DNA of 64,000 nt from Manduca sexta (lineage: Eukaryota > Arthropoda > Insecta > Lepidoptera > Sphingidae), in NCBI RefSeq assembly GCF_014839805.1, contig NC_051135.1:12651291-12715290 (forward strand), read 5' to 3'. This document shows, one piece after another, positions 1 through 10,785 of this stretch. The position numbers and the translations under genes are program-made. Numbering within the stretch: the first letter of the stretch is position 1; every line of letters starts with the position of its first letter. The notes under the pieces were generated by a model. That model saw only the letters and a program-made list of their open reading frames with translations, did no database searches and had not been told where the DNA came from.

Positions 1-92
1 GGCTGATTCCGGAACGCGACAAACTTACGTGGACCACAATGACGGGCCTTGCATTCGGTGGTGGTGGTAATATATCCTCCCACCAGCAAAGA
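1..92 (-). repeat. Retroposon family D, truncated by window edge
   Basis: This matches the interior and 5' part of a roughly 255-bp dispersed repeat seen at 2750, 39321 and 47362. Shared marks are the GGCTGATTCCGGAACGCGAC block and the ACGGTGG...ATATCCT..CCACCAGC end. Strand is given relative to the copies that end in poly(A), such as 39321-39575, so this copy is reversed. It is probably a SINE or the 3' end of a non-LTR element; no protein is encoded. Confidence 0.6.
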
Positions 93-440
93 CAATCTTA
101 AAGCGATACAGCAATTGTTGCAATCAATTAAGATACAAATATTTTACCATTAAGAGACTATATATTAACAATAGATTACATAATTACATTTACTGCAGCT
201 TTCATCACGAATTTAATTAAAATACCTTGAAGTTTTATATTAAAAGAAAATATATTTGCAGTATAATTCACTTTTAATTCAGAAATTCTGGTAAATTTCA
301 ACATCTAGCAACACTTAGATACGATGGAAGATAAACGAGGCTAATTCTTTATGAAAAGATGGGGAAGCGAGCGATCTCTTATATCTTACGGGAAATATGA
401 TTACCAGTGGACAGGTAATTCCGTCGATACGATGAGATAC

Positions 441-575
441 GACAGCATATTTGTCGAAAAAATTTAACTAGTTTAAAAAAAAAAAAAAAAAATCAGAAAA
501 AAGTGCTGATTTTAAATATGTATAAAATTTTGTGTCGCAAAAAATCTCGCTTAAGTTTTAGCCTTTTACCCGTAA
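441..575 (+). repeat. Dispersed repeat R, copy 1
   Basis: The order of blocks here (TTTGTCGAAAAA, a poly(A) run, GCTGAT.TTAAATAT, GTGTCGCA.AAAAT, GCTTAAGT, AGCCTTT) recurs in the same orientation at 62981-63112. The two copies are diverged and differ in A-rich internal lengths. The class is unknown. Confidence 0.45.
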
Positions 576-629
576 CACTAATACGTTACGGTATGATTAT
601 GAACACTAAATTAGCAGCAACATTAGGTA

Positions 630-744
630 CAGTTAGCCACAAAAAGTAGATGAACAAATTTAAAATTTCAAATCGCCTTTGAACTTTTATGTTATTGTCA
701 ACAATAGTTTTTATTCACTAAAATAAACTACAGAGAGTTTACTG
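630..744 (+). mobile_element. MITE family H, degraded copy
   Basis: The left end CAGTTAGCCACAAAAAGTAG, preceded by TA, matches the terminal inverted repeat of the better copies at 1994 and 29382. The right end (GTTTACTG followed by TA) is only weakly recognisable, so the end coordinate is tentative. Ends and TA duplication point to a non-autonomous Tc1/mariner-type element. Confidence 0.4.
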
Positions 745-1097
745 TATTTTAGTTAAATAAAATGGAATATTTCGATTGAAGTCAATGTGTAGGAAGCCTT
801 TAAATTATGTATTTGTTTATCTACTGTTGTGGTTGACTGTATATCGCGCTCTCATACTGCCAAATAATTACAATAAAATATGAACATTGATGCGCCAACA
901 ACATTTCGTGACCACAGTGTTCATTCGCGGACCCCAGTCGACTGTAATTTATTAGAATAGTAAATATTATTTACCAGTAGAGCTAAAATTAAACAACTAA
1001 CCATTCCGCACTATTATTATTTTGTTAAACAATGGCGGATGAGACAAATAAGTATTCGATAAGGAATCAATATAATTATTACAATGATATATGACAA

Positions 1098-1382
1098 AGG
1101 TGATGGCCTAATTTGGTGTGGAACGGACTGCCGAGACGAATGTCCGCAGCTTCAAATCCCACGGGCACCTTTCTGACTTTTCTAAAATGATGTGTGTATT
1201 CTTTGTGAATTATCGCTTGCTTTATTGGTGAAGGAGAATATCGTGAGGGAACCTGCATACCTGAGAAGTTCTTTATAGGTATTTTGAGGGTATGTGAAGT
1301 CTATCAAACTGCACTAAGCTAGCGTGGTGGATTTAGACCTAATCCCTCAGTAGTAGAGGAGGCCCGTGCCCAGCAGTAGAAA
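1098..1382 (+). mobile_element. SINE family C copy
   Basis: The head carries pol III promoter-like boxes (GGTGATGGCCTAATTTGG as a degraded A box, GCTTCAAATCC as a degraded B box). It is followed by the family body (ACTTTTCTAAAATGATGTGTG, CGTGAGG.AACCTGCA, CCTAATCCCTC.GTAGTAGAGG) shared with the copies at 17818, 22028 and 37098. This is a diverged old copy without a clear target-site duplication. Confidence 0.75.
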
Positions 1383-1993
1383 CAATCACCCTCCGATGGC
1401 GAAGCTCAAGACCCAAGCCTCCGGCGGTTAGGGATTCAAAGTGAGAAATCTCCTCATAATGCGCGTTGTGTCCAGCAATACTGCCTTCTGCATCTGGCCT
1501 CCGAACCAACGGCCAATTGAGAGCTTCCGAAAATGTTGGTCGAGGCTGTTTGGTATCGACCTATGAGCAGAAACGACAATCGGGACAATAATTGTAGAGT
1601 CCACATCCCACATGTCAGTAACCTCGTATACCAAGTCTAAATATTTAGATTTTTTTTTTACTATAATGGTTTACGGTAGTAGTAGCTACATTTGTCGCAT
1701 TCGCGACGTACCATCCATTTCGTGCATTATGTGACGTAAACATCGCGGGGACGTCGCGTCGACGGCGCCGCGCTGCGACGGAAATATTCCCCTTTTGACA
1801 ACCGATATTCCTGTTACATTGTTAAGACAAGCATCTTACGTAAATTAAAATTTGGTTTTATTGTTGGTGACAGCGGCGCTCGTTAGTAGTGACGTATTTA
1901 GATTGCATTGCAGTTGGTCTTTTTCTATGGTAGGAAAAATAACGTCAGCTAAATTGAGACGCCACGACTTATTTTACAGCACAATATCATGTA
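1383..1993. other. Non-coding stretch with CpG-dense patch
   Basis: Mostly unique-looking DNA. Positions 1743-1781 are unusually CpG-rich for this window. TGACGTAA at 1732-1739 and further ACGTC/GACGT cores nearby resemble CRE/ATF sites. No reading frame of note was seen. Confidence 0.4.
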
Positions 1994-2196
1994 CATAGTC
2001 ATAAAAGTAGCTTAACAAATTCAAAAATTTTAAATGCACTCATACAAAAACTTTAAATGGATTTTTTTTATATACCTAAACTAAAACACACTCTTTCATG
2101 TTTATTTTAGTGAAGATTAATCATGTTGATAAGGAGACAAAAGTTTAAAAGCGATTAGAATTTTTGAATTTGTTCAGTTATTTTTGTGCCTGACTG
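1994..2196. mobile_element. MITE family H, near full length
   Basis: A 203-bp element flanked by TA on both sides (1992-1993 and 2197-2198). The right end, read inward, is CAGTCAGGCACAAAAATAAC TGAACAAATTC. The left end is a diverged inverted copy with AGTAGCTTAACAAATTC. The TA duplication and end sequence suggest mobilisation by a Tc1/mariner transposase. There is no coding capacity. Confidence 0.65.
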
Positions 2197-2749
2197 TACT
2201 TGCAATGTGAATCCCATGACTGGTTGAGTTCAAAATATATCTGCTATATTTACCAATAAAAAAAATCATTAGAATTTGTCTTCCTCACCCGTTCCAACCT
2301 TCAATTCATTTGTACCAACAAAATATTTCTTTATTTATATTTCATATACTTACACCCACATTGTCTCATCTCTGCATCACCCAAATTGACTGTAAAAAAA
2401 TCCCTCATGCATTAAGTCCACCTGTATACTGCTGCATATAAAATTTAAATAAATAAACAAAATATTTCTTTAGTTCATCGAAAACAGAACGCATAAAGTC
2501 CTCTAGAGCATTAACCCAGAGACCAAAAATCCACGATCTAAATAACGATTCCAAACCGGATTTGCATTTAAATGTAAAAACCTGTATTTATTCTAGAAAT
2601 ATCCGAATGTAACGTGAAGCCTCTAGTATTTCTTGCGAAGCGGAAAATCTAACTAGGATATTTACGACTGTACAGGTTAGTACGTACATAAAATTCTTTA
2701 TTCAGCTGAATTTTGTTACTGGTATAATTGCCATAGTTTTATCATTTTA
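2197..2749. other. AT-rich non-coding stretch
   Basis: Nothing recognisable: no long reading frame, RNA gene or repeat family that I can match inside the window. Confidence 0.5.
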
Positions 2750-2992
2750 GACGTGGACGGCAAGGTGACCCCACAACCTGATGGTAAGTGAAGTTGGCTC
2801 CAATAGAATGTCGGCTGACGAGAGATGATTACCCCTCGGCAGTTGACACAATTATGCCGGCTGTTGGAACCGGATATACACAGGCTGATCCAAGAACGAG
2901 GCACTTACGTGGGCGACTATGGCGGGTTTTAACACGTTGTGTACGGTGGTCGCTATCCGGGCGGATATTAAATACATCCTGCCACCAGCAGC
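2750..2992 (-). repeat. Retroposon family D, near full copy
   Basis: This copy is reversed relative to the poly(A)-ended copies. It holds the family blocks CCTGATGGTAAGTGAAGTTG, CCAATAGAATGTCG, TTACCCCTCGGCAGTTGACA, GCCGGCTGTTGGAACCGGAT and CGCTATCCGGGCGGAT. Reading frames that cross it are accidental. Confidence 0.7.
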
Positions 2993-3076
2993 TACTACTA
3001 CAGCTACTGTTTTTGGGCGAATTACAATAAAAGGATGATGGTAGATTTTGGACTCTCATGACAGCTTTAAAGACTG

Positions 3077-3215
3077 TCATCATCATCATCAGCCTAAGGA
3101 TGTCCACTGCTGCACATGGTCAGAGATTTCCAGCAATGCAGTGGCCCGCATCCAGCAACCTCCTGCTATTTTTATTAGGTCATCTGTCCACCTCGGGGGT
3201 TGACGTCCCTCTGTG
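3077..3215 (-). mobile_element. RTE-like LINE 3' end fragment
   Basis: The reverse complement encodes a recognisable non-LTR reverse transcriptase C-terminus: PPRWTDDLIKIAGGCWMRAT, then a degraded version of the QQWTS tail, ending in a (GAT)n-type tail (CATCATCATCATC on the plus strand). It is 5' truncated, as is usual for LINE insertions. The RTE assignment is by resemblance of the C-terminal motif and trinucleotide tail. Confidence 0.65.
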
Positions 3216-3245
3216 TCCAATTTACAATTCAATGGCAAATAATAT

Positions 3246-3521
3246 ACATACATACATAACATCACGCATTTATCCCCGAAGGGGTATGCAGAGGCGCAAC
3301 TAGGGCACCCACTTTTCGCCAAGTATGTTCCGTCCCATGATGTGATAGGGGGCGAGCCTATGACCATATCGGGCACAAATTCCAGACTTCGGGCTGATAC
3401 TGAGCAGAAAAAACCCAAATATCATTTTGCCCGACCCGGGATTCGAACTCAGGACCTCAGAGCGCTATTGTACCGGACATGCAATACAACTACGCCATCA
3501 AGGCAGTCAAATAAAAAAAAG
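3246..3521 (-). mobile_element. SINE family A copy with 12-bp target duplication
   Basis: Reading on the minus strand, the tRNA-like head contains GGCGTAGTTGT (A box-like) and GTTCGAATCCCGGGTCGGGC (B box). The body follows (CCCGAAGTCTGGAATTTGTG, CCCCTATCACATCATGGGAC), and the 3' end is CGGGGATAAATGCGTGATG. The perfect duplication GGCAAATAATAT at 3234-3245 and 3522-3533 marks the insertion. Confidence 0.85.
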
Positions 3522-3533
3522 GGCAAATAATAT

Positions 3534-5123
3534 GCTTTTCAGGAAACCAGTTCGGCTAAACAAACTCATTTGAAAATTAATATTCTGAAATGAATGTTCC
3601 GAGTAAAACGGCGGTATGTGAATGCATAATTCATATGAATGTATCTCCTATCGATATGCATGCAAATTCCGTTGTTTTGCATAAAAAGATCACCCGTGTA
3701 GATACCGCCTTGTTACGTATTTAGAATTTTTTAGGAGTCATTTTTTGCCACGTAGCATTGGTATTTAGTAGTAAAATTCAATATATTTTTTTTAAAGTTG
3801 CTTTTTTATGCTTAAAGGTTTAATTAGATGATTGTATACATTAAAATTAACTAATTGTTACATTAAGTATGTAATTGTTTTTTTTTAATTGATAATTGTA
3901 TTCTTTTGTTTTGTTTTATTTTATCTGTTTGTTTTTTTCTCACTCAAGCGTCTTGGTGTATTTCCACTGTAAGCTTTTTTGATACTTAATTCATACATAA
4001 ATTAATAAAATACATCAAAAGGCCATAAATCTAAAACAATTAACATATTAAAATAGCAATAAATTATTACCGAAAGATATTTCACATTACCTATCATAAG
4101 TATTATCATTTTCTTGTAAAATATATCTTGAGAAATCAGCTGTAAACATGTTTGGCGTGATTTGCGATATTTTGCCAAACAATGTTAAAGAAACATCAAG
4201 TAATCCGCCTTGTTTTTATAAAACTTAATAATTTCTGATTACGTCCCTGAAACGGCGCGTATATTATGGAAATGTGACGTTTTTTTAGAAGACTTGGGAA
4301 CGTTAGATATTAAATATAAAACAGTTATAAGATTTAGAGCTCAATTTCGCTAGACACACAGAAACGTGATGAATATAGGCCGCATAATAGTGTTATCTCT
4401 TTTTACATTGCTGTCAATATCTTGAGGGTTTAATTTTATAAGTCTATGTTTTCGACTGGTTAATGATAGGGAAAATAATTCCTGTTACACAAGTACAAGT
4501 TAAATTATATTTTTTTTATAAAATTAACAGAAGGTAATCTGACGAATTCGTCTTGATAAGAACGGGTTAAGTACTACCTACAGCCTTAATATCTCTTCTA
4601 AGTATTCTAAAATTAAGTAGTTTATAGGTAGTGCAATTTAGTTTCCGTACAATTTTTGTTTATATGACCCACTTAAGTATTAATTGTTTTTGTAGTCATT
4701 TCCGTAGTTTAATTTCAATTAGGGCATAGGTTTAAGGAAGACAATCTAGTCTTAATGTAATTTAGTGCTTAAGTATTGTTTATAATGATGGTGCTCTGTG
4801 CTATGCCTTTTGTTATATAAAAACATAAAAAAAAAGTGGTCCCATTCATCATACGACTTTTAAACGTCATAGTTCCATTAATTAACCGATAGAACCGAAA
4901 CTAAGCGCATAAAACCTCAAATGCCAGCCAAGATTTATTATCAAATCTGTCCTGATATTATAAGAGCGTTATATATTTACATAGCTTGCCCGCCATAAAT
5001 CAACTGAGCTAGGCCTAGACCAATGAAATTCTTATCACGTTATATAATATTTTAGTATGCTGTCAATGTGTTAGATTGATGATATCGTTGTTTTCTTTAG
5101 TTGTAGACCGTATTTATATAATA
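3534..5123. other. Long AT-rich non-coding stretch
   Basis: No gene, RNA or repeat that I can support. The region is rich in T-runs (3780-3960) and short open frames only. It may hold old decayed repeats beyond recognition by eye. Confidence 0.5.
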
Positions 5124-5338
5124 CAAGCTTTTGCTCCCGTGTTCGCCTGCGTGAAGGAGTTTTCTGGGATAAAAGTTCCGCTATATTTTCCCGGGATATA
5201 AAGTAGCCTATAACCTTCCCAGGGTCTTAAACTATCTCCATACTAAATTTCATAAAAATCCGTTCAGTAGAATTTGAGAAAATCGATAACATACAGATAG
5301 ACAGAAAAGGGGACTTTGTTCTATAATATGTATAGATA
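5124..5338 (+). repeat. Retroposon family G copy (ACTAGCTTT type)
   Basis: A diverged copy of the lepidopteran repeat that starts (A)CTAGCTTTTGCTC and ends TATAATATGTATAGAT. It keeps GGGATAAAAGT, AACCTTCCCAGGGTCTTAAA, CTCCATACTAAATTTCATAA, a CCGTTCAGTAG core and a CAGATAGACAGA motif. Clearly the same family as 39092-39288. It is probably the 3' portion of a non-LTR element; the class is uncertain. Confidence 0.7.
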
Positions 5339-5495
5339 GTAAATATATTGGTTTTTCCATGCTTTTTGGAAAAGGTTTAGATTTGTATTTAAAAGTACAC
5401 AGTTCAAAACCTTAATTAGACGAAGCAGTTTTGTTGTGGCAAGTTTGTTTAAGGCGAATCTCGACTGTAGAGCTTTAGCAGCTTTCGCCGCAATA

Positions 5496-5513
5496 GCCCC
5501 ACGTTGGGCGCCA
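5496..5513 (-). other. tRNA-Lys-type primer-binding site, LTR-element remnant
   Basis: The plus strand reads GCCCCACGTTGGGCGCCA, identical to the 3' end of insect tRNA-Lys(CUU) including the CCA. The CCA is not encoded in eukaryotic tRNA genes. On the minus strand this is TGGCGCCCAACGTGGGGC, a typical primer-binding site of insect LTR retrotransposons. The LTR would then lie to the right, but I could not delimit it or find gag or pol. Confidence 0.5.
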
Positions 5514-6194
5514 CTGCGGTGGAAGCTGCTTATGCTCCATTATATTCAGACGGTGTAATGATTTTATATTTTTAAGAATTGAACGTGCAAGGCAAGTAGA
5601 TTGCGCCGTCTAAAATACGCGTTTATCATTGTTATCAACCACACGAAATCCACTGCTGAACAGAGGCCCCTTAGAGATCCACACGGACCAGTAAATGAGG
5701 CTTTAGCAGCACTAATTATTACGTTCAATATTCTACTAATTACCTCAACTGTTCCTTATGTCGAATAAGCCAAAGAGGTAAAAACACGTTAGTGTAATTT
5801 ATTTATATCAAAAACTGCCAAGTAAGTTAGTGGATCAATTAGTGGTATATCGCTGTAGGGTATACAAGGGTTAGAGACTCGGTCCAGTGCTCGCTCGGTT
5901 GATGCTATACTCCCGACTGTCGATATTCGGCCGTAAGAACGGTAAAACCAACTTAACCATTCCACTCACCCTCCAAGTGGTGGTAGCGAAAACGCGTTTT
6001 TTCCCCGCGATGAAAAAAGGAAGTGGATCACTTGATAAGATTGGTGATGAAGTTTTTTTGAGACACCATGTCGTTGACTTTAGAAAAAAATTAACGCAAC
6101 TTCATATGGTTTTTCGTACGTTACTTCTATCTCGGTTGAGACGGCCCATTTATGTTTTAATTTTAGTAGAATGGATTTTCTACTCACTACCAGC
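5514..6194. other. Non-coding stretch with a LINE scrap
   Basis: Contains TCCACTGCTGAACAGAGGCC near 5650-5670, resembling the reversed QQW tail of the RTE-like LINE. An open frame begins at 5887 but resembles no gene, and its end runs into the LINE fragment at 6195. Confidence 0.4.
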
Positions 6195-6320
6195 ACCTAG
6201 GTTACCGCTGGGCAGATGGCCTCGCGCAGTATGCCGGCAAGCAGTGGCTAAGACAGAGGAGAGTGGCTTCACACAGAAAAGGCCTATAGTCAGCGGATGT
6301 TGAACACGAGCTGATTAGAT
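6195..6320 (+). mobile_element. Degenerate LINE C-terminal fragment
   Basis: One frame from about 6205 reads RWADGLAQYAGKQWLRQ, matching the RW.DDL...AG..W.R signature of the RTE-like elements at 39584 and 46348. It then breaks by frameshift. A later frame restores an AYSQR-like tail (GCCTATAGTCAGCGG) before the stop. Confidence 0.5.
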
Positions 6321-6807
6321 TATAGATAAATAGATTAGCTCGTAGTCTGGAATTGTGTCCAGTAGATGGCAGGCATGTGCCCTATTAAATGCGAGCAAAC
6401 TTGTTAGCGAAATGTTGGCCTGTTACACTTCAGCCTACCTTTGACAAGTGTAGGATATGTTGTTATGTACTTAAAAGAATCCAAAAATACAACTTTCTAA
6501 ATCCCATGTTTACAAGACAGTCCGTTTTCATGTATGAAAACATTCTGAACGAGATGTTATGATTGTAAGACCAACTCACAACTTCAGAATACTCATTGCG
6601 AATCCGAACATAATCTGGAATTTCTCATCTCCCAAACACGGGTCGGGGAAATTGCTTTTTAAATTGCCCGAGTGTGCGCCGATAACTAGCGTTAGGAGCG
6701 GTACTAAATTTAATTCCATTTCAATTGAATGTATGATGTTCTTCCATATTTTTTCTAAAGGGGAACAACCTGCGCGCTTTCGATTGCTTATAACCAGCAA
6801 CACGAAT
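6321..6807. other. Non-coding stretch
   Basis: An open frame begins at 6559 and runs into the SINE at 6808, but its codons do not resemble any family. I regard it as chance. Confidence 0.45.
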
Positions 6808-7047
6808 GCCTCGTTGGCACAGTTGTATTACGACTGCAGTGTTGAGGTCTCGGGTTTGAACTTCGGATCGGGCAGTAATATTGGGTTTCTACTCAGTATC
6901 AGCTCGGAGTCTGCAATTAGTGTACGAAATGGCGATAGACTCGCCAGATATCATATCATGGGACGGAATACACATGGCGGAAAGTGGGCTTGAGTTTTTC
7001 AAGCATCAAGCTTTTGCTTACCCCTTCGGGAATGAACGGCGTGAGTG
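6808..7047 (+). mobile_element. SINE family A, diverged copy
   Basis: tRNA-like head (GCCTCGTTGGCACAGTTGTA, GGTTTGAACTTCGGATCGGG), then TACTCAGTATCAGCTCGGAG, ATCATGGGACGGAATACACA and the CCCCTTCGGGAATGAACG 3' end. The copy is old, with many substitutions and a small insertion before the 3' end. Confidence 0.7.
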
Positions 7048-8164
7048 ATTAAGTGTATATATTATAGTTTACTATAGCCTGATATGTTACCTTAGGCTCA
7101 ATATATAGTTGACTGTGGCATGGCACTGAGGTAAAACAAGTTCACGGATTTTGTTCAATTAAAAAATATCTCAAACCCTCCTTTGTTCCTCCTCCTTAAA
7201 TTGGTCTGTCAGTAGAACTACATCTCCGTCCTCTTCAAATTGGTCTGTCAGTAAAACTACAATCACTAACTTATATCGAAATTTTTCCCTAGATGTTGCC
7301 GGTAAGAACATTATAGTATTAGATAACCAACATATATTCTGGAGTCTCTTTCAAAAGGACATGATTTAGTAGTGTAAATATTAAAAGGTAGTCCAACAAT
7401 CCGGTTATTGTTCGCGAGCCATTGATTTTTATGACGCCAAATATTATTGGGCGATGCTTGGGTCGGTCCAGTATTGTAGTAACATTATTCAAGTTTAACC
7501 ATGTGGAAAAATACTTTTTAATTTTACAAAAGTATTTTTATCAGGTTTGTGAAGAATTGTTGTGTATTTTGATAAGTAATAACTTTAAAAAACATACTTC
7601 TTGCAATTAAGTTCCCAATTATTAATTTTACTTCTATATTCAAGTTTATACCCAACCAAAGTATTATATTCTGTACTTTTGTTCTAAACTTTGTTTTAGA
7701 ACGTATCTGTTGCTTTCATAGCTTCATACGGTCTTAAACGAAAACAATATGCCTGGAGTAATAACCAATTTGATTCTATACGGGACTCAAAGTGAGAGCT
7801 CAAAGAGATGTGTGCAATTGCAATATATTGAATATTAGGGGACCCGGAGACCTCATTCTGTTATAGACCTTATGTAATCTATTCTTTCGACACAGCGCCA
7901 TCTATCGGATCTTAAATTATCATATGGTTCACGTTGAAAGTAACTAAACACAAAATTATACAAAAATATCACGCAAATTGGCGACGTTTCCCGTTGATTT
8001 TTCAAAAATATTTATTATTGAAAATCTTGTTCTGATAATTAAGAATACAACAAACTAAACGGTCAAGCAGGTCGAGCAATTCTCAATTAATGTTCTTACA
8101 TACAGTGGCAACTGATTTTTATATAAATGAATAATAAATTATATAAATAAATCAGGTGTTGTGT
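7048..8164. other. AT-rich stretch with a 39-bp tandem duplication
   Basis: Positions 7191-7229 and 7230-7268 are two adjacent 39-bp units sharing AAATTGGTCTGTCAGTA with a few differences. Otherwise no gene, RNA or known repeat is seen. Confidence 0.5.
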
Positions 8165-8330
8165 GTGGTACCGTCCAAGTGTTATTTCTTTTCTTGGAAT
8201 TAAAGACCTATTATTACCACATAAACGTAGTCTGTATTTAATCCGGGATATGGTTTATCTTTGCGCCAAATTTATTTCAAATCCGTTGAGCATTTATTTC
8301 TCACATCCAAACTTATGCTATTATATTCGT
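8165..8330 (+). repeat. Retroposon family G, degenerate fragment
   Basis: GGGATATGGTTTATCTTTGC, GCCAAATTTATTTCAAATCC and GTTGAGCATTTATTTC align with the same part of the copy at 14818 (ACATGGTTTATCCCTGTGGC, AAATTTCATCCAAATCCGAT). The open frame crossing it is therefore not a gene. Confidence 0.45.
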
Positions 8331-10019
8331 AAACTAGTAAGATTTTTTAACAATATGATAACAGTCTCAATGATTTTATACACTAATGTAACTGAGTCCG
8401 TATTTTCAAGACAAATAATGTGCATTGTAGTGAAACGAGGAATGGTTGACAGAGAACTAGGAGCCGCGGCGAGCGGACTTGTCAAACACGAATGTTTGCG
8501 CAGGACTTGGCGGTTCGCCACGGGATTTACGGCTTTTTGATTTAGTTTAGACTAGTTAAAATTGCCTGGAACAGAATTACAATTAAGACAAATTTTGAGT
8601 TTGTTTAGATTGTGATATAGAATACATAAATGTAGCAAATATTTTAAGTTATTTTCTAGGTAATTTTATAACTGAATCCATTTCCAAAATTCTTTGAAAA
8701 GCACGCTATGACAACCGTGATTCTAAACGCAGAGAGCTAATATACAATTTCTTTATTGTTTAGTATCCTTCATTTTTCCTGACTGATATTAGAAAGAAGA
8801 TATTCCGCAATATATGTTTAGTTGACATTTAATATAGGAACGTCGGTTGGATTGCCTTAAGCTTTCTGGAGGATATCTCGGGCTCAATACAGCGCCGATA
8901 CACGTCGGCCGGATTCCAATATCCATACAATGTGGGACTCTACGAAATATCGATATTTAAACTCTTTGTACGCTATAAACGTCAATAGGTCTTGAAACTT
9001 TATCGATGTTTTGGGGATAACCTTGAAGGGTTAGAATATACAATAGTAATCACAGCATTATTTTCTTATGGCATATACGGTGAAGGTCTAAATTTGTCCG
9101 GCATTGTAGTAACTTTGACAATAAAAAAATATTATCGGATGATTTTTTAATACAGGTTCGATAAAGTAACCCTTGAGCATCTAAAGACTTTCCCGCCCTC
9201 ACACCCACCACTACAACTCCTGTAAGGCAGGATCAGCAGTGGCACGCATCTAATGACACCGAACAGTGGAGCTCGGCGAGTCTCAGGGAAAACTAATATG
9301 TCATTATCCCATAACGAAATTAATCAAATAGGTAGGGAGGAGTTGGAAATATTAATTGTTCACTTCCCTCCATAGCAAAGCGGGTGACAAAATAATAAAC
9401 TAAGGATGCATTTTAACCTCAAGGATAGGGACGTTTACAACTAAATAAGCCAGTTGTAAAGCACCTCAGATAAAAATTCAAAGAAAGGGTCCTATCACAT
9501 GAGCTGTTAAATTTGATTACAATAATAGGGCAGCCTTAGGCATCTAGTAATTCCAATTTGATAGTATAGTTTGTTGTGTAAGGACAAATCTTAAGTTACC
9601 CGTACTAGGAACCAAAGCCAGAACCTCCCGTCTCAGGTTCTGCTCGTAAAAGCGTCTTTACGCTCTAAATCGTTTGTCAGTAAGAATATTGATTCAGCAC
9701 GAACTATTCGTATCAATACGATTGCCGATACAGCAAATAGTCTCATCTTGGCAAACTGCTGACGTTGTTTACGTTCAAAAACGAAATACGTTTGAGTTTC
9801 AAATTGTTATTTGAATACTTAAGATGAGATTGACAGTTGCTGTGGAAACATAAGATGAATTCCTTCACGATAATACATTTTCTGTTGTTTTAGTGGTTTT
9901 TAATGCGATAAACATTATTATTTTTCTTTATATGTGCTATAAGACATTGCTTCTTGCCAAATTTTATGATTCTAGCTCAACTGGAAGTACCTTCTAGGTT
10001 TTGATTCACTTCTGAAATT
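8331..10019. other. Long non-coding stretch
   Basis: AT-rich apart from a GC-richer patch at about 8455-8535. Small inverted motifs occur near 9625-9665 (GAACCT...AGGTTC, and GTAAAAGCGTCTTTAC). No gene, RNA or repeat family can be supported. Confidence 0.45.
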
Positions 10020-10350
10020 GCTAAATATGTGACATAAAAGGCATTTTCATTGCGTTGACAATACAAGTTTGATTTTTTTCACAGCCAAGAGAGACCATAA
10101 AGTATTTGATATGAATTTCAACTTGATACCTTTACGCGTTCCTGAGGAAAAGGATCTTGACATGTAGATAGAAGGGTCGATGAACAATAATGCTATCTTA
10201 CAAAGACGAAAATGGCGATCTTGTTTTATAGTCTCTTTTTGTTTTGTATCTGCTATTATTACTCGACATTTGAAAAATTACCGATAAATAAACCGCAACA
10301 GCCATAATATAAATGAAGAAAAAGATTTTATAGGGGTTCTGTGTGAGATA
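10020..10350 (-). repeat. Repeat family I (GGGTTCCGTA type)
   Basis: Reverse-oriented copy of a repeat also present at 46549-46790. Matching blocks (reverse complement) are CCTCAGGAACGCG.AAAGGTATCAAGTTGAA, TTCATATCAAATAC and GGCTGTGAAAAAAATC. I recognise this as a widespread lepidopteran repeat; its class is not evident. The right boundary, near GGGGTTCTGTG, is uncertain. Confidence 0.5.
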
Positions 10351-10551
10351 CAAAACCCATAAATCAATAAAAAAAAATCACACAGTTAACAATACTATGC
10401 AATCGATTTGCTACAATATGTGTATTATAAGGGCTTCCAGCTCAGTATATGCTGTTAAACAGCGCTGATTATCAATTATACCCTGCTCATGATTCAGTCC
10501 TATGATAAGTACTGTACTTTGGACAAAAGTCAAAAAACAAACAAACACATG

Positions 10552-10785
10552 CCACGTATTTATTCCCGAAGGGGTATGCAGAAGCGCAACTAGGGCACCC
10601 ACGTCAAGTATGTTGCGTCCCATGATGTGATAGGGGACGAGCCTATCACCATATCGGACACAAATTCCAGACACCGGGCTGATACTGAGCAGAAAATATC
10701 ACTTTGCCCGACCCGGTATTCGAAACCAGTACTTCAGAGGGCTGCCGTAACCTCGCATGCAGTACAACTATGCCACCAAAGCAAT
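10552..10785 (-). mobile_element. SINE family A copy
   Basis: Reversed. The 3' end lies at the left (TATTCCCGAAGGGGTATGCA), the body has CATGATGTGATAGGGGACGA, and the tRNA-like head is at the right (GCCCGACCCGGTATTCGAAA, TACAACTATGCCACCAAAGC). Moderately diverged; no clear target duplication. Confidence 0.75.

Larger units (their letters stand above)
93..1097. other. AT-rich non-coding stretch
   Basis: Apart from the repeat pieces listed at 441-575 and 630-744, I see only AT-rich DNA with a poly(A) run near 475-492. There is no convincing reading frame, RNA gene or promoter. Confidence 0.5.

Noticed and set aside
5887..6303. 138-codon plus-strand open frame
   Set aside because: Its end overlaps a degenerate LINE tail in a different frame, and the rest shows no domain, signal or splice context.
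6559..6993. 144-codon plus-strand open frame
   Set aside because: More than a third of it is the tRNA-derived SINE at 6808-7047; the remainder has no motif.
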